Assembly (NCBI GenBank): GCA_946405135.1
Contig: CAMJGD010000004.1
Span: forward strand, 1-64,000
Direction of reading: 5' to 3'
From: an uncultured Clostridiaceae bacterium
GTDB lineage: Bacteria; Bacillota; Clostridia; Clostridiales; Clostridiaceae
DNA length: 64,000 nucleotides
A program made the translations under genes and the position numbers. Shown one piece after another: positions 17,607 to 26,036 of this stretch (position 1 is its first letter; the number at the start of each line of letters is the position of its first letter). The notes below the pieces were generated by a model. That model saw only the letters and a list, made by a program, of their open reading frames with translations. It searched no databases and was not told where the DNA came from.

Positions 17607-18158
17607 ATGCTTAATTTTATACAGTCTATGGATATTAAAATTTTATTATACATTAATCATTTTTTTCATAATGCATTTATGGATAAATTTATGGTTTTTA
17701 TGAGTACTATAGGTAATTTGGGAATGGTATGGATAGCCATAGCTTCTGTATTCATCATTACTAAAAAATATAGAAAAACTGGTTTTATGCTTTTGGGGGC
17801 AGTTATATTAACTGCTATTTTAGGTGAAGGTATATTAAAACATCTAGTTAGAAGAGGTAGACCATTTCAGGTTATGGAGGTATCAAATATGTTAATTCAA
17901 AAACCTATGAGTTATTCCTTTCCTTCAGGTCATACCTCATCTTCCTTTGCAGCAGCAGGTGTTTTAAGTAAAGAGTTTAAAAAGTATGGACCTGTGTTTT
18001 GGATAGCAGCAGTACTGATAGCTTATTCAAGAATGTATTTGTATGTTCATTTTCCTTCAGATGTTTTAGGAGGAGTCATTTTAGGATTAGTCAGTGCATT
18101 TATGATTAGATACTTTTTCAGATATTTAAAAGATAACTTTAATTCAAGAAAAATATGA
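17607..18158 (+). CDS. PAP2-family membrane phosphatase
   Basis: This membrane protein of 183 residues has about five hydrophobic helices and the full acid phosphatase signature: KHLVRRGRP (motif 1), SFPSGHTSSS (motif 2) and SRMYLYVHFPSDVLGG (motif 3). Such enzymes dephosphorylate undecaprenyl pyrophosphate or phosphatidic acid/phosphatidylglycerol phosphate at the outer face of the membrane. The start at 17607 has GAGGGTGA at a suitable distance; the upstream ATG at 17589 sits too close to its purine stretch. It lies 38 bp after the ATPase gene and is probably co-transcribed. Substrate is not determinable here. Confidence 0.88.
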   Translation: MLNFIQSMDIKILLYINHFFHNAFMDKFMVFMSTIGNLGMVWIAIASVFIITKKYRKTGFMLLGAVILTAILGEGILKHLVRRGRPFQVMEVSNMLIQKPMSYSFPSGHTSSSFAAAGVLSKEFKKYGPVFWIAAVLIAYSRMYLYVHFPSDVLGGVILGLVSAFMIRYFFRYLKDNFNSRKI

Positions 18159-18169
18159 TACTATTTTAA

Positions 18170-18216
18170 AAACACTATCAAGGTTATTGAAATCCAATAA
18201 TATTGATAGTGTTTAT
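18170..18216. terminator. Terminator after PAP2 gene
   Basis: AACACTATCAA (18171-18181) pairs with TTGATAGTGTT (18203-18213), with an inner TTATTG/CAATAA stem, followed by TATTTTAT on the plus strand. Confidence 0.75.
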
Positions 18217-18266
18217 TTTATAATAAGATAGTTTTTAGTATTTGCTAAAAAATATAGACTTTAATA

Positions 18267-18716
18267 CTAATTAATTTTATGCTGAGATTTTTTTGAGTTA
18301 TTAACTTTTGTTTTATATTCATCTAGGGTTATCTCTCCTTTAACAAGCTGTTCATTTAGAGCGTCTAGAGAAATATTATTTTCAATTTGATTTTTCATAT
18401 AGAAAAAGTCTTTTGAGTCTATATCACCTTTTACATATCTTTGTAAAAGAACAAGGGTAAAAGGATTTGAATAATGTATATTTTCTACTACTGATTTTTT
18501 GCGCATATATTCATCAAAGGAAATTTTACCTAAGGCATATTTTTCCTTTAGTATATCAAGAAGATTTATAAAAAATGGTTCGGATTTTTTTTTGTTGTTT
18601 ATATTTATAATATAGAGTATTAAAACTATAATAATTATTATAAGAATTAAAAGAAGTATGTATGAACCATAAAATCCATATCCTTTAGGAGAATTATGAT
18701 GACCGCCATATCTCAT
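18267..18716 (-). CDS. Small membrane protein with three SHOCT-like repeats
   Basis: A short N-terminal segment rich in Gly/His/Tyr is followed by one strong transmembrane helix (about residues 18-37, mostly Ile/Leu). The cytoplasmic part repeats a short helix-turn module three times: LKEKYALGKISFDEYMRKK, LQRYVKGDIDSKDFFYMKN and LNEQLVKGEITLDEYKTKV. These match the SHOCT (short C-terminal) pattern of oligomerisation or DNA-proximal anchoring modules. The start at 18716 follows AGGTGAT. It is the third gene of a response regulator - histidine kinase - SHOCT operon (4 nt after the kinase), so it is probably an accessory or target of that system. Confidence 0.75.
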   Translation of the reverse strand: MRYGGHHNSPKGYGFYGSYILLLILIIIIIVLILYIININNKKKSEPFFINLLDILKEKYALGKISFDEYMRKKSVVENIHYSNPFTLVLLQRYVKGDIDSKDFFYMKNQIENNISLDALNEQLVKGEITLDEYKTKVNNSKKSQHKIN

Positions 18717-18729
18717 AAAAATCACCTCT

Positions 18730-20520
18730 CTAAATCTTATTGGATATAGGAAAGTTTATTTTAACTATGGTACCATTGTCTATTTCACTTTCAACTGCAA
18801 AGTTTCCATTTAGTATTTTAACTAAATTTTTTGCAATGGAAAGTCCTATACCATTTCCATCTTTCAAAAAATTTCTCGACTTATCAACTTTATAAAACCT
18901 TTCGCCTAAATAGGGTAAGTCTCCTTTAGGGATACCAATTCCATTATCTTTTATGCTTATAAAAATATTTTCATTTTCTAGGAAGGTTGAAAGGACTATT
19001 TCACCTTTTTTATGGGAAAATTTAATGGAATTATCTATAAATATTATAAGAAGCTGCTTGAGTTTATCATAGTCACTAAATAAAGGAGGCATTTTTTCTT
19101 GTAAATTCATTTTAATAACTATATCTTTGGAATTGATTAAAGTTCTCATGCTTCTTAAGGTGTCTTTAATAATCATATTTACATCTATGCTTTGAAGGTT
19201 AAGTTCTACTTTCCCAGATTCTAGTTTACTTAAGTCAAGAAGGTCTTTAACCATTCTTTCGAGACGATAAGTTTCTTTCAAAATAGTATTATGATAATCA
19301 GACATATCTTCTTGTGGTACAATTTCGTCTACTATAGATTCCACATTTCCTCTTATTATAGTTAATGGGGTTCTAAACTCATGAGAAACATTTGCTATAA
19401 AATCTTTTCTCATCTGTTCTAGTCTTTCTTTTTCACTTATATCTTCAATAACAATTACAGTACCGGAGATGTTATTAAAACTATTTATAATAGGAGAAAT
19501 AGAAAAACTTAGTATTTTGTTATTATAAGTCTTTGTTAAGGCTTTAGCATTACCAGATTTTAATACAATTTTTAATTCCTGAATTAAATCTAGTTCTTTT
19601 AGAACAGAATAGATATCTTGTTCATTACTATTATGGTGTAGCATTAGAATGTCAAGAGCAGATTTATTTATGTTTATTATTTTAAATTTCAAATCTAGTG
19701 CCATAAGTCCCTCATTCATACTGGTAATTACATTGCTTAATTTAGTTTTTTCTTCTGAGAGCTTTTCTATGGTATATTTTAACTTTAGGGAAAGTAAATC
19801 AAAAGAGTTTGAAAGTTCTCCTATTTCATCTTCTTGGTATATGCCTGTTTTTATTCCATAATTGCCTCGAGACATTGAAAGAGCTGAATCCTTAATTGCC
19901 TTAATAGGTTTAGTTATACTCTTTGAAAAATAGTAGGTCATAAATCCTGCAAGTATTATTTCAGCAAAAAGAGCTATAATTAAATATATGAAAAATTTGT
20001 CCATAGAATTAGATAAGTCTTCTATGGAAGAGTGAAGAAATAAGGCACCAACTATTCTATTTTCGGCATTTTTTATGGGAAGAGCTAAAGTCATCATATA
20101 TTCATCATAATAGGGATTATATAATTCTTTAGAAAGGGATGTTCCTTCTGAAACTTTTTCAATTATATCTTTATAATTTTTATATATTTCATCACTGCTT
20201 ATATAGTATATATCAGTTTCCTGACCTTTTGAAAAGTCTATAAGCTGTCCTTTGGAATCAAGTATCCAAAGTTTTAATCCCATGAAAGAATCAGCTGGTT
20301 TTATGATGTTTTTACATTTTTCAATGGTTAAAGTATTATTTGTAGAGGGCTTAAGATTTTGTAATATTTCTTGGGCATGTTTAGACATGTTACTTCTTTT
20401 TGTTTCATATATATTATTTTTAAAGATATTTAAAGCAATTAATCCTATAAGAAGCGTAGAAATAATAACTATAGTCATAAATCCTAAAGTTAGTTTCCAG
20501 GTAATACTCTTTTTAAACAT
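18730..20520 (-). CDS. Sensor histidine kinase (PhoR/VicK-like architecture)
   Basis: In order this protein has a first transmembrane helix (about 8-30), an extracytoplasmic sensor of about 140 residues, a second helix (about 178-198), HAMP (about 200-255), a PAS domain (about 262-365), HisKA with the H-box NVSHEFRTPLTII, and HATPase with N-box LLIIFIDNSIKFS, G1 DNGIGIP and G2 GNGIGLSIAK. The ATG at 20520 overlaps the end of the response regulator gene by 8 nt, so translation is coupled. The TM-sensor-TM-HAMP-PAS order fits envelope or phosphate-stress kinases. The ligand is unknown. Confidence 0.93.
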   Translation of the reverse strand: MFKKSITWKLTLGFMTIVIISTLLIGLIALNIFKNNIYETKRSNMSKHAQEILQNLKPSTNNTLTIEKCKNIIKPADSFMGLKLWILDSKGQLIDFSKGQETDIYYISSDEIYKNYKDIIEKVSEGTSLSKELYNPYYDEYMMTLALPIKNAENRIVGALFLHSSIEDLSNSMDKFFIYLIIALFAEIILAGFMTYYFSKSITKPIKAIKDSALSMSRGNYGIKTGIYQEDEIGELSNSFDLLSLKLKYTIEKLSEEKTKLSNVITSMNEGLMALDLKFKIININKSALDILMLHHNSNEQDIYSVLKELDLIQELKIVLKSGNAKALTKTYNNKILSFSISPIINSFNNISGTVIVIEDISEKERLEQMRKDFIANVSHEFRTPLTIIRGNVESIVDEIVPQEDMSDYHNTILKETYRLERMVKDLLDLSKLESGKVELNLQSIDVNMIIKDTLRSMRTLINSKDIVIKMNLQEKMPPLFSDYDKLKQLLIIFIDNSIKFSHKKGEIVLSTFLENENIFISIKDNGIGIPKGDLPYLGERFYKVDKSRNFLKDGNGIGLSIAKNLVKILNGNFAVESEIDNGTIVKINFPISNKI

Positions 20521-21208
20521 GTTCTTCTGCCTCAAACTTATAACCCATGCCCCAAACAGTTTTTATATCCCAACTATACTGTCCATTTAGGCATAATTTG
20601 GCTCTTAATCTTTTTATATGGGTGTCTACTGTTCGAGGGTCTCCAAAGTAATCTACTCCCCATATATTATCTAGAAGAGAATCTCTTGTAACAAGTTTAT
20701 TTGGAGAACTTGCTAGAGTCCATAATACTTCAATCTCTTTTTTTGTGAGATTTACAATATTACTATTTAGCTTCACATTGTAATTACTTATATCAATTTG
20801 AAGGGAATCATATTTTATAATATTATTTTTTTGTTCTTCTGATGGCACTAGTCTTCTTAATACAGCTTTTATTCTTGCCACTACTTCCCCAGGACTAAAG
20901 GGTTTTACAATATAATCATCAGCACCATTATTAAGGCCTAAAATTTTATCAGCATCTTCACTTTTAGCAGTGATCATGATTATAGGAACATTAGATTCTT
21001 CTCGTATTTCTTTACAAACCTTAAGACCATCCACTAAAGGCATCATTATATCAAGCAACATAATATCAGGATTAAAATGTCTATATTTTGTAAGAGCTTC
21101 TTTGCCATCAAAGGCAGTAATCACATCAAAACCTTCTTTTATCATATAGGGTTTAAGTATTTTTATGATTTCTTCATTGTCATCTGCAATCAATATAGAT
21201 TTAGCCAT
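20513..21208 (-). CDS. OmpR-family response regulator
   Basis: The receiver domain (residues 1-118) shows the acidic pair DDNEE, the phosphorylation site PDIMLLDIMMPLVDG (Asp near 52) and the conserved lysine in DYIVKPFSPGE. The winged-helix output domain (about 130-230) ends with TVDTHIKRLRAKL and TVWGMGYKFE. It is the first gene of the operon with the downstream kinase and SHOCT protein. The gene transcribed divergently across a 177-bp region encodes a secreted DUF2680-type protein, a plausible regulated target. Confidence 0.95.
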   Translation of the reverse strand: MAKSILIADDNEEIIKILKPYMIKEGFDVITAFDGKEALTKYRHFNPDIMLLDIMMPLVDGLKVCKEIREESNVPIIMITAKSEDADKILGLNNGADDYIVKPFSPGEVVARIKAVLRRLVPSEEQKNNIIKYDSLQIDISNYNVKLNSNIVNLTKKEIEVLWTLASSPNKLVTRDSLLDNIWGVDYFGDPRTVDTHIKRLRAKLCLNGQYSWDIKTVWGMGYKFEAEEHV

Positions 21209-21391
21209 TTTAACACCTCTTTCTTATAAAAATTATATCATTAATATTATGAATAAATGTGAAAAATTTGTGGCATAAATATGGTTAGTATTTTTACAAA
21301 TATAACACAAAGAGTACACAATTTAAATTCAAATTTATTTTATGATTAAAGTGCAAGGGAAAGTAATAAATAGAGATTAGGAGGAATGAAA

Positions 21392-21904
21392 ATGAAAAAG
21401 AAAAGTTTAATAACAGCATTGGCTCTTACTATGTTTATTGGGGTAGGATCCGCTGCTTATGCAGCAAGTAATACTTCAAGCAGTACTGAAGTTAATACTG
21501 CAAATCAAAAAGTTGGATTAAAAAGGATTACTAATTTACGTGGATATGATTATGCAAACTCTGTTTTAAAAAATAAATTTGGTGTAACAGATGAAGAAAT
21601 AACTAAGGCAAAAGAAGAAGGCAAGAGTATGTACCAAATTGCAAAAGATAAAGGTATAGATATGAACCAATATAAGGCGGCTTTAATTGAAGAAAAATCA
21701 AAGGCTGTGGATGAGGCTGTTAAATCAGGGAAGATAACTGCTGATGAAGGAACAGCTTTGAAAGAAAAAATAAAGAATAACATAAATAGTTGTACAGGTA
21801 ATGGTGGGCAAAGACAAAGAAAAAATGAAAATTCAAAAGGAAGAGGTATGGGAAAAGCACAGAAAGGCATGGGAAGCTGTATATCAGAAGAAAATAATAA
21901 GTAA
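21392..21904 (+). CDS. Secreted DUF2680-type (YckD-like) protein
   Basis: A 170-residue protein with a clear Sec signal peptide (KKKSLITALALTMFIGVGSAAYA, cleavage after about residue 24). Helical repeats follow in which a turn and helix recur (FGVTDEEITKAKEEGKSMYQIAKDKGID, then SGKITADEGTALKEKIK), the pattern seen in DUF2680/YckD proteins. The tail is basic and Gly/Lys/Arg-rich with two cysteines. The second ATG is chosen because it is 6-7 nt past AGGAGGA; the first ATG abuts it. It is transcribed divergently from the two-component operon, which suggests control by that regulator. Function in the family is unknown. Confidence 0.75.
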   Translation: MKKKSLITALALTMFIGVGSAAYAASNTSSSTEVNTANQKVGLKRITNLRGYDYANSVLKNKFGVTDEEITKAKEEGKSMYQIAKDKGIDMNQYKAALIEEKSKAVDEAVKSGKITADEGTALKEKIKNNINSCTGNGGQRQRKNENSKGRGMGKAQKGMGSCISEENNK

Positions 21905-21922
21905 TATAGATTAGAGTTCATA

Positions 21923-21972
21923 GAAGCTGTATATCCAAAAAATATTTTTTAGGGATATGCAGCTTCTTTCTA
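21923..21972 (+). terminator. Terminator after DUF2680 gene
   Basis: GAAGCTGtaTATCC (from 21923) pairs with GGATATgCAGCTTC (ending 21966), followed by TTTCTATAT. Confidence 0.75.
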
Positions 21973-21978
21973 TATATA

Positions 21979-22008
21979 TTGACAATTTAGTTATGTAAGT
22001 GTTATAAA
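21979..22008 (+). promoter_or_regulatory. Promoter of the YtrA-type ABC operon
   Basis: TTGACA (21979-21984) and TATAAA (22003-22008) are 18 bp apart, about 65 bp before the first gene of the operon. Confidence 0.6.
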
Positions 22009-22071
22009 TTAAGTGTAATACATCATATAATACAATTAGTACATATAGTATAGTTAAGAGGTGTTATTATT

Positions 22072-22629
22072 TTGAAAAAGATTAAAAATATATCTATTTT
22101 AATTGGAATTATATTTGTTGCTTCATTGGTCTTTGCTTTATCCTCTTCTAGGGATATATACCAGAGGAAACAAGTTTTTGAGACTCCAAAGGAAGCAGTC
22201 GAGAATCTCTTTAATAATTGGGTTATAAATGATAATGCAGAAAAAGGCAGATGTTATTGTACTGATGAATTTAAAGAATCTTTATCTAAAAGATATTTAG
22301 CCATAGTAAATATAGGCAAACCAATGCCTCCAGATAATTTTTCTTATAGAGCATGCCTTATAAGCCAAAAGGAAATAACAGATGATAAAGCTCTAATTGA
22401 TATTTATAAAGCAAATGCCATAGAGGCTAATGAACCTAAAGAACTTAAATTTGTGGAAGTAAAGTATAAGGGGTACAATAATTTATTTAAAGAAACACAA
22501 GAATGCACAAGAATATTTGCTTTAATAAAAGAAAAAGATAGAGATGGATGGGTTATAGATGATTTTGGTAATTATGGGGGATATAGAGTATATCTAGATA
22601 TGTATGAAAAGAATGGAGGAGATAAATAG
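22072..22629 (+). CDS. Membrane-anchored or secreted protein of unknown function
   Basis: The 185-residue product has an N-terminal hydrophobic helix (residues about 7-24, without a lipobox cysteine). A soluble extracytoplasmic domain follows, beginning ETPKEAVENLFNNWVINDNAEKG and ending GWVIDDFGNYGGY, the alternating pattern of NTF2-like DUF4878-type domains. The TTG start has AAGAGGTG 8 nt upstream. Its last codon overlaps the GTG of the following GntR gene by one base (TAGTG), so it belongs to the regulator/ABC operon and may be its extracytoplasmic sensor or effector; that is inference. Confidence 0.7.
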   Translation: MKKIKNISILIGIIFVASLVFALSSSRDIYQRKQVFETPKEAVENLFNNWVINDNAEKGRCYCTDEFKESLSKRYLAIVNIGKPMPPDNFSYRACLISQKEITDDKALIDIYKANAIEANEPKELKFVEVKYKGYNNLFKETQECTRIFALIKEKDRDGWVIDDFGNYGGYRVYLDMYEKNGGDK

Positions 22630-23042
22630 TGATAGATATTGATCCTCGAAGCAGTACACCTATATATGAACAGATAATAATAAAAATAAAAGAACTTATT
22701 TTAAAGGGGATAATTGAACCGGGTGAAAAGCTGCCTTCTGTAAGAGAGCTTTCAGCTATGCTAACTACTAATCCCAATACTGTAAGTAAAGCTTATGCTG
22801 AATTGGAAAGACAAAAAATTATAGAAACTGTAAGAGGAAGAGGAACCTTTGTTGCTTTTCAGTATGAGCCTAAAATACAGGAAGATAGACTTATTATAAT
22901 TAAAGAGGAATTTAAAAAGATAATTCTTGAAACAAAATATATGGGTATAACTAGAAAACAGCTTTTTAGTATGATGAATGAGTTTTATGATGAGCTTGAA
23001 AATAAAGGTGATGGGGGTGAGGATTATGTTAGAGATAAATAA
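22629..23042 (+). CDS. GntR-family regulator, YtrA subfamily
   Basis: This 137-residue protein has the compact YtrA layout: a winged helix (residues about 10-78, GIIEPGEKLPSVRELSAMLTTNPNTVSKAYAELERQKIIETVRGRGTFVA split here across recognition helix and wing) and a short dimerising tail. YtrA proteins repress neighbouring ABC transporter genes and often respond to cell-wall antibiotics. The GTG start overlaps the preceding stop codon and its end overlaps the ATPase gene by 17 bp, so the operon is tightly coupled and probably autoregulated. Confidence 0.9.
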   Translation: MIDIDPRSSTPIYEQIIIKIKELILKGIIEPGEKLPSVRELSAMLTTNPNTVSKAYAELERQKIIETVRGRGTFVAFQYEPKIQEDRLIIIKEEFKKIILETKYMGITRKQLFSMMNEFYDELENKGDGGEDYVRDK

Positions 23043-23925
23043 TTTGTATAAGACTATAGATAATAAAATAATTTTAAATGATGTAAATTTTAATATTAAA
23101 AATGGCAGCATTATTGGAATTATTGGTGCTAATGGAGCAGGAAAGAGTACTCTTCTAAGATGCCTTACAGGCATATATAGGCCAGATAAAGGTAAGGTTT
23201 TATACGATGGCAGTGAAGTTTATGAAAATGTAGAAACTAAAAAAATTATAGGATATGTAGCGGATGAAAACAATTTTTTTTATACTTCAAAGATTAAAGA
23301 TATTATAAAATATTATTCTATTTTATATGATGGTTTTGATTACAGTAAATTTAATAAAATTAATGGAATTTTTAATATAGATGTATCTAAAAGAGTTTTT
23401 CAGCTTTCTAAAGGGTTAAAGATGAGACTTTCCATAATGCTTGCATTGAGTATAAATCCTAAATATCTTATTATGGATGAGCCTACCTCAGGATTAGATC
23501 CTATATTTAAGAAAAAGTTAATGAATATGATTATGAAGGAAGTAGCAGATAGTGGTACTACGGTTGTTATATCCTCTCACAATTTAAACGAAATAGAAAG
23601 AATATGTGATTCTATTGCTTTTATAGATAAAGGAAAGATATCCAGAATAGATACGCTGGAGAATATGAAAAGAAAATACAGAAAGTTACAAATAGTATTT
23701 CGTGATGAAATTTTGGCTAATTGCTTACAATATAAGGATATAGTTAAAATAAATAAAATAGGAAGGGTTTACGAAATAGTTACAGATAATTATGGACAAG
23801 ATATTGTGGACAAACTAAATTCATTAAATCCCATGTTTATAGAAGAGATTGATTTAAGCCTTGAGGATATATTTGTTTATACCATGGAAGAAGGTGGAAA
23901 TGTTTATGAAGAAATACTTGAATAA
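23026..23925 (+). CDS. ABC transporter ATP-binding protein
   Basis: A 299-residue ATPase of the drug/bacitracin (BcrA-like) type: Walker A GANGAGKSTLL (about 37-47), a signature reading LSKGLKMRLSI where the usual form is LSGGQ, Walker B YLIMDEPTSGLDP and switch SSHNLNEIE. A C-terminal extension of about 80 residues follows. The ATG at 23026 lies inside the end of the GntR gene. It works with the permease that follows, overlapping by 20 bp. The context suggests export or stress relief for envelope-active compounds. Confidence 0.92.
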   Translation: MLEINNLYKTIDNKIILNDVNFNIKNGSIIGIIGANGAGKSTLLRCLTGIYRPDKGKVLYDGSEVYENVETKKIIGYVADENNFFYTSKIKDIIKYYSILYDGFDYSKFNKINGIFNIDVSKRVFQLSKGLKMRLSIMLALSINPKYLIMDEPTSGLDPIFKKKLMNMIMKEVADSGTTVVISSHNLNEIERICDSIAFIDKGKISRIDTLENMKRKYRKLQIVFRDEILANCLQYKDIVKINKIGRVYEIVTDNYGQDIVDKLNSLNPMFIEEIDLSLEDIFVYTMEEGGNVYEEILE

Positions 23926-24919
23926 AGCACTATTTTATTATGAGCTATATTCTATGAAATGGGTGGCTGCTTTAACTTTTTTGTTCTATTTTATAGTAGC
24001 TATATTTTCTATAAGCTCTGTTAATCAAGAATTTGTAGATATGATTTTAAATGGAAGCAAACATTATTATGGATATGGTCTTGATACCATTTCTTTTATG
24101 ATCGTTAATTTTATTGTGATAATGATATTAACTTTTGTGGCAGCAGGTTCTAACAAAAATAAAACCTATTTATTTTTAACTTCTCAGCCTCTAACCAGAG
24201 AACAGATATGTTTTACAAAGGCTTTAACAGTATTAGTAACCATAATTCCTGCTATATTAATATATTATTATGTATTTGTATTAAATTATATAGAATATAA
24301 AGCTTCTTTTGACTTGATGAGAATTCCATATGAAACCATTATTTTAAAACAATTTATTGTAATTTTAACCTTTTCTATAGTGGCCATAACTTACTTTTTT
24401 ATAGTAAACTCCTTTGCTTCTAATGGAATAGTAAGTATGATGCTTAGTATATTCTTTATAGCTTTTCCTCTTTTGATGGCTGGAGGCATAGCATTATGTG
24501 ATATTTATAAAATTTCTATGCTAAATGATATTAAATACAAATTAGATATATTTATTTCTAATATATTAGATAGTATAAGCAGGTTAAACATTCCTGTTTA
24601 TAAACTGGTTATAATGTCTTTAATAATAATTTTTATTATGACATTAGTATGGAAGTATTTAATTTTAAAAATTTATAAAAAACTAGATATAGAAAATATG
24701 AACAGAATATTTGCTTTTAAGACTATAGGAAAAATTATAATTTTATTAACATCTTTAGTTATTTCTTTTGTTCCTACCACAATATTTTATGCTATGTTAA
24801 AGTCCTTTAATTATAGAAGTAGTTTTAATACGATTTTAACTTCAGTCTTATACATTATTATGATACCTTTTTTATATAGAATACAAAGTAAATTTATAAA
24901 TACTTTTTCAAAAGCGTAA
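23906..24919 (+). CDS. ABC transporter permease
   Basis: This protein of about 337 residues has some six hydrophobic segments (for example WVAALTFLFYFIVAIFSI, IVIMILTFVAAG, IIPAILIYYYVFVL, IVILTFSIVAITYFFIV) and two more near the C-terminus. This is the ABC-2/YtrC-like pattern. The start at 23906 is chosen because AGGTGG lies 8 nt before it; an ATG two codons earlier abuts the ribosome site. It is the last gene of the operon and partner of the preceding ATPase. A large terminator follows. Confidence 0.85.
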   Translation: MKKYLNKALFYYELYSMKWVAALTFLFYFIVAIFSISSVNQEFVDMILNGSKHYYGYGLDTISFMIVNFIVIMILTFVAAGSNKNKTYLFLTSQPLTREQICFTKALTVLVTIIPAILIYYYVFVLNYIEYKASFDLMRIPYETIILKQFIVILTFSIVAITYFFIVNSFASNGIVSMMLSIFFIAFPLLMAGGIALCDIYKISMLNDIKYKLDIFISNILDSISRLNIPVYKLVIMSLIIIFIMTLVWKYLILKIYKKLDIENMNRIFAFKTIGKIIILLTSLVISFVPTTIFYAMLKSFNYRSSFNTILTSVLYIIMIPFLYRIQSKFINTFSKA

Positions 24920-24935
24920 AATAAAGGATATAAAA

Positions 24936-25020
24936 GGAGGCTGCCATAAAAGTAATTTTAACTGCAAATAAATTTATTAAACTTGCAGTTAAGTTACCTT
25001 TTGTGGCAGCTTCTATTTTT
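24936..25020. terminator. Large bidirectional terminator hairpin
   Basis: GAGGCTGCCATAAAAG and CTTTTGTGGCAGCTTC pair over about 16 positions with a G-U/mismatch, and an inner TTAACTGCAA/TTGCAGTTAA stem extends the hairpin. TATTTTTTTAT follows on the plus strand. It lies between convergent genes. Confidence 0.8.
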
Positions 25021-25028
25021 TTATATGC

Positions 25029-25667
25029 TTATCTTAATTTTAAGATAGCTAATATTATTAATATTACTCCAGATAACCAGGATATATTAAACTTTGAGTT
25101 TTCCACTAGTTTCCTCCCTATAAGTAACCCAATCCACACAGCTAGAGCCCCGCAAATCAATGATAATAATATTACTTGAAAGTAATTAATGTTTCCTAAA
25201 CTGCTGCCAAACCCTACAGCTAAGGAATCTAAAGAAAGAGCTATTCCCAGATATAAAGCTTCCCTAGGATTAAGATTTTTTGAATTATCAATATCAGCTT
25301 TAGTTTCATCCACATATATATCTATCATTAAATCAAATAATTTTAATTTTACTTTTCTATCAGAGCTTGATTTTTTTGCTAAACAAGCCTTTATAATACC
25401 TTGAAATAAATAAAGTATTCCTAAAAACATAAGTATTATGAAACTTATTGTTGAAGTAATATTTTGAGGCACAAATCTTTTTATGATAGATCCGAAAAAA
25501 AGAGATATGCCAAGGAAAAATGAACATACAAAGGTAATTACTTGTACTGATGCAAAAGGTACTTTTATTTTATTAGTTCCATAGGCAATACTTGCTACAA
25601 AGGCATCTAAAGATAATGCTGATACTAATAAGAGAGATTGAAAAAATATTATTAAAGATTCTGGCAT
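25029..25667 (-). CDS. ytaF: Sporulation membrane protein YtaF (MntP-like fold)
   Basis: A 212-residue membrane protein with six hydrophobic helices and two internal repeat signatures, LLVSALSLDAFVASIAYG and YLGIALSLDSLAVGFGSSLG, the paired Asp motif of the MntP/YtaF family. The central charged loop (about 113-145) is typical of YtaF. Family members are conserved in endospore formers; the transported ion, if any, is unknown. The ATG at 25667 follows GGGAGTGA; the upstream GTG at 25685 would add six residues. It is monocistronic. Confidence 0.87.
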   Translation of the reverse strand: MPESLIIFFQSLLLVSALSLDAFVASIAYGTNKIKVPFASVQVITFVCSFFLGISLFFGSIIKRFVPQNITSTISFIILMFLGILYLFQGIIKACLAKKSSSDRKVKLKLFDLMIDIYVDETKADIDNSKNLNPREALYLGIALSLDSLAVGFGSSLGNINYFQVILLSLICGALAVWIGLLIGRKLVENSKFNISWLSGVILIILAILKLR

Positions 25668-25685
25668 CCTATCACTCCCGTCCAC

Positions 25686-26036
25686 TGTTTTAACTTAAAA
25701 AGGCAAAGTAGCTAGTGAATATTTTAAAGTTAATATTTCTGTATGCCAAATTAAGCTTTATCATTAATATGTTATTCTTCTCTAGATAAATGGTTACATT
25801 TTATATATGCTACATAAATTTCTTATTTTTAATATATAAGATTAGTTGCTTCAGAATTTAATTCTTTTTAAATGTAAAAATGAATTTTTATTACACTTTA
25901 TTTTATTTAATTACTATATTACTCAAAAATGTAAACTATTCATTTTTATTACTAAATATTGGATTCATCCGTAGAATTATGCTATAATGGTGAATAATTT
26001 ACAGTAAATACGATGATAAATTTTAGGAGGAATCTG
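25686..26036. promoter_or_regulatory. Divergent promoter region, ytaF and SEC-C gene
   Basis: On the plus strand TTGGAT (25959-25964) and an extended -10 TGCTATAAT (box 25983-25988) are 18 bp apart, upstream of the SEC-C/YkgJ gene. No other feature was recognised in this A/T-rich 350 bp. Confidence 0.55.
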
